Source: JAPLDA01 sp043783155
GTDB lineage: Bacteria; Bacteroidota; Bacteroidia; AKYH767-A; 2013-40CM-41-45
Assembly (NCBI GenBank): GCA_043783155.1
Contig: JAYVZS010000148.1
Coordinates: forward strand, 1-19,443
Reading direction: 5' to 3'
Length of the DNA: 19,443 nt
Of this stretch, positions 16,209 to 19,443 are shown in pieces (positions within the stretch are counted from its first letter, which is position 1; every line of letters starts with the position of its first letter). Under the pieces are notes generated by a model. The model saw only the letters and a program-made list of their open reading frames with translations. It was not told the origin of the DNA and ran no database searches. The position numbers were made by a program, and so were the translations under genes.

Positions 16209-16233
16209 TCACATTGGGTCCACGTCAATGTGA
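16209..16233. terminator. Dyad at the convergent PKD/priA ends, possible weak bidirectional terminator
   Basis: TCACATTG (16209-16216) and CAATGTGA (16226-16233) form an 8-bp perfect stem with a 9-nt loop. It starts exactly at the priA stop codon and lies 19 bp past the PKD gene stop. There is no T-run on either strand, so termination here would be weak or Rho-assisted. It is the only dyad in the 18-bp gap between these converging genes. Confidence 0.3.
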
Positions 16234-18701
16234 ATCTGCACCTGGTGATTTTCTTTGTCAGTATTAAATTTGGTGATCGCTTCGCGTACAAGTTGTTTCA
16301 CTTTCGTTGCAGACGCTTCGCGCTCCATTTTGATGATCACATTTCTCAGCCAGAGATTCCTGATTCTTGAAACAACCGGCTGATGCGGTCCAAACACACG
16401 GTTACCAAGAGACATTCGCAGAAGTGAAGCAAAATGCGCAGATGCATCCGCAATCTTGCTGACAACTTTGTGCTTCAATGTAATCTCGATCAAACGCGAA
16501 TGAGGAGGATAATTAAATTTTTGCCGTTCGAAAAGATCACGCTGATAAAACGCTTCGTAATTATTTTCCACTACATCTTTGATCACCCAATGTTCCGGTT
16601 GTTGTGTCTGTATAATTACTTTCCCTCGTTTCTGTTTTCTGCCGGAGCGACCGCTTACCTGTGCCATCAGTTGAAAACTTCTTTCAAATGCGCGGAAGTC
16701 AGGATAGTTCAACAACTGATCAGCATTGATGATTCCAACCGTACTTACATTGTCGAAGTCGAGCCCCTTTGTAACCATTTGTGTTCCAACAAGGATATCA
16801 ATTCGCAATTCTTCAAAGTCGGTGATGATGCGATGAAAAGAAAGTTTTGTCCGCGTTGCATCGAGATCCATCCTCGCGATACGCGCATCCGGAAAAAAGA
16901 TGGCAATGTCTTCTTCAATCTTTTCTGTTCCGAAACCTTTTACTTCCAGATGATGATCACCACATTTCGCGCAGGCAGCCGGAGGATTTTGAGTGAAACC
17001 GCAGTAATTACACCTGAGCTGATGATTCAGTTTAAAGTACGTAAGCGTCACCGAACAATTCTGGCAATGAGGTATCCATGCGCAGTTGCGACATTCAAGA
17101 AACGGCGCGAAGCCACGCCTGTTCTGAAAAAGAATAACCTGTTCCTTGTTGTTTAATGCAACCGTAATGGCTTCAATTAATTCAGGAGTGAAATGCGATT
17201 TCATAATTTTCTTTCGCGTGGCTTCTTTCGCATCGGCTACAATGATCTCAGGCATCCTGACACCACCGAAACGTTCGGTCATCTTTACTAAACCATATCG
17301 CTCCTTGTTTGCATTGTAATAACTTTCAAGAGAAGGAGTGGCGGAACCAAGCAATACTTTCGCATCGTGAAACTTTGCCTGTACGATGGCTGCATCACGC
17401 GCATTGTAACGCGGAGCAGGATCTATTTGCTTGTAAGATGAATCATGTTCTTCATCCACGATCACCAATCCAAGATCAGAAAAAGGAAGAAACAAAGCCG
17501 AGCGCGCGCCCAAAATAATTTGCGATTTCTTCTCTCCCGCTTTATTAAACTTCAATACCAGGTTCCACACTTCTACCCGTTCATTCGTACTATACCGTGA
17601 ATGATACACTCCCACTCCATCTCCGAAATGTTTTCGAAGACGATTAATAATCTGGGTGGTGAGCGCAATTTCAGGCAGCAGATATAACACTTGCTTTCCT
17701 TTGCTCACAGCTTCTTTCATGAGGTGAATGTATACTTCTGTCTTGCCGCTTGACGTTACTCCATGAAGCAAAACAACATCCTGTTTTTCAAAACCTGCTT
17801 TTATTTCTCCCAATACTTTTTGCTGCGCATCGCTTAATGGATTCGGTTCGATCAATTGATTAGGTGATGACTGTAACCGATCGACATCCACAACAAATTC
17901 TTCAAGGATATTTTTTTTTATCAATCCATTTAATGCAGACGAAGAAGCGGATTCGGTTTTCAACAGTTCACTCTTTTTAACAAAACCCCCGTCTTCACTT
18001 TCAATACGGGAATCGAAAAGCATTTTCATAAAAGTCATCAGCGTGTCAAGTTGTTTCGGTGAACGCTTTTCAAGCTGATCAAAATATTCTTTCAGTTTTG
18101 GTTCATCCTGGCCTTCCATACCAAGACGAATTCTCGACTCCCTGCGTGGTTTGTAGCGTTCACTGATCTCTTCTTCCACGATCACAACGCCTTTTTCGAT
18201 CAGCGATTTAATGACAGCATGAGCCGACTTCTTCTGAAGAATTGCGGCTGCCTCAGGCAATGTGATCGTTGGTTTTATGAGCAATGCCTCATACAAAAGA
18301 TATTCCTTGTCACCGAGCTTTTCATGGCTGTGATCAAATTCACTATTCAACGTAATCTTTGTTTCGCTTTGAAGTTTTAGCGCGGAAGGCAAAGCACTGT
18401 TCATGACTTCTCCCTGGCTGCATAAATAATAAGAAGCAATCCAATCCCACAATTTAAACTGTCTTTCATTGACAACGGGATGTTCGTCGAGTACCGACAG
18501 AATATTCTTTACTTCGTAGTCAAACGGAGCGTTCTGATGAACTGTTTTTACAATCGCCGAATAGATCCTTTGTTTACCAAGCTGCACAACCACACGTTTT
18601 CCAGGCGAAACTTCAGAAACTAATTCATCAGGAACTGAATATGTAAGCAATCGAGGAAGAGCGAGCGGCAGAATAACATCAACAAAAATTCGTTCAGACA
18701 T
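16209..18701 (-). CDS. priA: Primosomal protein N' (replication restart helicase PriA)
   Basis: An 830-residue superfamily 2 helicase that recognises stalled forks and reloads the replicative helicase. The N-terminal ~105 residues match the 3'-DNA-binding domain (VDVILPLALPRLLTYSVP), followed by a winged-helix region. Helicase motifs are intact: Walker A GVTSSGKT at 314-321, DEEH at 416-419, and motif VI QVSGRSGRKQKRG from 681. All eight zinc-binding cysteines are present as four CxxC pairs (537/540, 546/549, 564/567, 577/580). It is about 100 residues longer than E. coli PriA (732), the extra lying at ~190-285 between the winged helix and the helicase core. The stop lies 18 bp from the convergent PKD gene. 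The start ATG at 18701 gives MSERIFVDVILPLALP, which aligns to the family N-terminus. Confidence 0.97.
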   Translation of the reverse strand: MSERIFVDVILPLALPRLLTYSVPDELVSEVSPGKRVVVQLGKQRIYSAIVKTVHQNAPFDYEVKNILSVLDEHPVVNERQFKLWDWIASYYLCSQGEVMNSALPSALKLQSETKITLNSEFDHSHEKLGDKEYLLYEALLIKPTITLPEAAAILQKKSAHAVIKSLIEKGVVIVEEEISERYKPRRESRIRLGMEGQDEPKLKEYFDQLEKRSPKQLDTLMTFMKMLFDSRIESEDGGFVKKSELLKTESASSSALNGLIKKNILEEFVVDVDRLQSSPNQLIEPNPLSDAQQKVLGEIKAGFEKQDVVLLHGVTSSGKTEVYIHLMKEAVSKGKQVLYLLPEIALTTQIINRLRKHFGDGVGVYHSRYSTNERVEVWNLVLKFNKAGEKKSQIILGARSALFLPFSDLGLVIVDEEHDSSYKQIDPAPRYNARDAAIVQAKFHDAKVLLGSATPSLESYYNANKERYGLVKMTERFGGVRMPEIIVADAKEATRKKIMKSHFTPELIEAITVALNNKEQVILFQNRRGFAPFLECRNCAWIPHCQNCSVTLTYFKLNHQLRCNYCGFTQNPPAACAKCGDHHLEVKGFGTEKIEEDIAIFFPDARIARMDLDATRTKLSFHRIITDFEELRIDILVGTQMVTKGLDFDNVSTVGIINADQLLNYPDFRAFERSFQLMAQVSGRSGRKQKRGKVIIQTQQPEHWVIKDVVENNYEAFYQRDLFERQKFNYPPHSRLIEITLKHKVVSKIADASAHFASLLRMSLGNRVFGPHQPVVSRIRNLWLRNVIIKMEREASATKVKQLVREAITKFNTDKENHQVQIHIDVDPM

Positions 18702-18720
18702 GGTATTGACAAAGGAAATT

Positions 18721-18728
18721 CAAAAGTA
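18721..18728 (-). promoter_or_regulatory. Candidate -7 element for priA
   Basis: The minus strand reads TACTTTTG, matching TAnnTTTG, and ends 19 nt before the priA ATG. No TTTG lies within 17-23 nt upstream, so the -33 box is missing or divergent. Confidence 0.35.
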
Positions 18729-18840
18729 TGAAGAAAATATTGCCCGCGAATATCTATTTTCAATTAGAAGTCATAAAAAATATCTATTACAACAAAACCA
18801 TGAAGGCCCAAGGTAGTTGCTCAGTTTGAGTGGCAAAATA

Positions 18841-18939
18841 TTTCATACAGAGAAATCGCTGAGGCGAAGGGGGCGCATAGAATATCCTTTGAAAGCGGTC
18901 TCTGAGATTTTCCTGCGCCTCAGCGGTCTCAGCGTGAAA
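18841..18939. repeat. Imperfect palindrome in the divergent priA / OstA-like spacer
   Basis: Perfect 10-bp arms CGCTGAGGCG (18857-18866) and CGCCTCAGCG (18916-18925) are extended outward by TTTCA (18841-18845) and its complement TGAAA (18935-18939), and inward by AGG/CCT. The 416-bp gap 18702-19117 contains this element, the priA and OstA-like promoter candidates, and no credible gene; a 60-codon minus frame across the palindrome is an artefact of it. The arm consensus (TTTCACGC then A/G-rich then GGCGC) resembles the palindrome at 8466-8544. Confidence 0.65.
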
Positions 18940-19077
18940 CAAATTAATAGTTTGGATTGAGATGTTTTACTGAAAATAGAAACTGAGACAATACAAGGCA
19001 TAAAAGGATTTTCGAAATTACTCAATATTAATTTTTAGTCTGATCACAATTTTATGATGAATAATCTGGATGGTAAT

Positions 19078-19108
19078 TTTGAGATGACTTCCAGTAAAGC
19101 TAAGTTTG
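19078..19108 (+). promoter_or_regulatory. Bacteroidota primary-sigma promoter for the OstA-like gene
   Basis: TTTG at 19078-19081 is followed after 19 nt by TAAGTTTG at 19101-19108, a full consensus match with ideal spacing. The start codon at 19118 lies only 9 nt past the -7 element, so the predicted transcript begins within a few bases of the ATG. Confidence 0.65.
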
Positions 19109-19117
19109 CACCCGTTC

Positions 19118-19443
19118 ATGAAAGAATTGAAACCCGGCTTTAAAATACTTACTGCAACACTCTTGCTTTTTTTGCATGTATTTTATCAATGCCACGCACA
19201 ATCACAGAAAACCACACAGATCGAATTGTTGCATGCTGACTATGCGGATTTCGACCAGGCCGTTAGCAGTGAAATTCAACGGCTCATCGGCACCGTTTCA
19301 TTTCAACATCAACATGCCACAATGTATTGCGACAGCGCCTACCTGAACAAAGTAAAAAATAGTCTCGAAGCATTTGGTCATGTGCGAATTGTACAAGGTG
19401 ATTCGATCACATTAAAAGGCAAACGTCTTTTCTATGATGGTAA
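19118..19443 (+). CDS. OstA-like protein (LPS-transport superfamily), N-terminal part, cut by window end
   Basis: The first 108 codons of an exported protein; the rest lies beyond the window. Residues 1-27 form a signal peptide (hydrophobic ILTATLLLFLHVF, probable cleavage after CHA). The mature start reads IELLHADYADFD, then RLIGTVSFQHQHATMYCDSA and SLEAFGHVRIVQGDSITLKG. These are the repeating short beta strands of the OstA/LptA jellyroll as seen in Bacteroidota OstA-like proteins, which are thought to take part in LPS transport to the outer membrane. Whether this copy is a stand-alone periplasmic bridge or the N-terminus of a longer LptD-like protein cannot be decided here. It is divergent from priA by 416 bp and has a near-perfect promoter directly before the ATG. 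Confidence 0.85.
   Translation, partial: MKELKPGFKILTATLLLFLHVFYQCHAQSQKTTQIELLHADYADFDQAVSSEIQRLIGTVSFQHQHATMYCDSAYLNKVKNSLEAFGHVRIVQGDSITLKGKRLFYDG

Noticed and set aside
16434..17156. 240-codon plus-strand frame opposite priA
   Set aside because: It lies entirely inside a well-supported priA gene and has no recognisable domain.
18843..19025. 60-codon minus-strand frame in the priA/OstA-like spacer
   Set aside because: Its codons are read from the palindrome arms, and it has no domain or promoter.

Overview
The window looks like chromosomal core DNA of a free-living or environmental member of the Bacteroidota, probably near the Chitinophagales/Sphingobacteriales, though I cannot fix the genus from sequence alone. 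Four things support this. The secreted PKD protein ends in a gliding-motility-type (type B) T9SS sorting domain. There is a TPR + PD40 + carboxypeptidase-regulatory-like protein of PorE-like build. FtsK and a LolA-like carrier are neighbours, and an OstA-like gene is present. Two promoters match the Bacteroidota primary sigma consensus TTTG-N(17-23)-TAnnTTTG. Gene starts lack strong Shine-Dalgarno sequences, as is usual in the phylum.

Layout. Positions 1-368 hold a tRNA-Arg(ACG) on the minus strand, its Rho-independent terminator, and a spacer packed with GTTTAC/GTAAAC hexamers. A minus-strand block follows: an M48 lipoprotein protease (369-1166), the ClpS adaptor (1254-1541), a very large 1823-residue exported protein with TPR, PD40, a regulatory-like beta domain, a ~1040-residue low-complexity/coiled-coil linker and three C-terminal SPOR domains (1602-7073), and an RsmB/NOP-family rRNA cytosine-C5 methyltransferase (7209-8429). 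A plus-strand block follows: FtsK translocase (8691-11138), a LolA-like periplasmic carrier (11265-11924) and a 1340-residue PKD-repeat protein (12168-16190). PriA (16209-18701, minus) runs convergently into the PKD gene, and a truncated OstA-like gene (19118 to the window end, plus) is divergent from PriA.

How the genes relate. The common theme is envelope biogenesis and growth. FtsK handles chromosome segregation at the septum, where SPOR domains are also expected to bind denuded peptidoglycan. LolA moves lipoproteins, the OstA-like protein belongs to the LPS-transport superfamily, the PKD protein is a probable T9SS cargo, and M48 and ClpS serve protein quality control. PriA restarts replication and RsmB modifies 16S rRNA. 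No prophage, insertion sequence, CRISPR array or defence island is visible.

The least ordinary items are these: (1) the giant PorE-like protein that ends in three SPOR domains rather than an OmpA domain; (2) a low-complexity heptamer repeat sitting in frame inside the methyltransferase gene, directly before its catalytic motif; (3) several intergenic repeat families, including two related imperfect palindromes that each occupy a divergent promoter region; (4) a consensus promoter so close to the OstA-like start codon that the transcript would be nearly leaderless.
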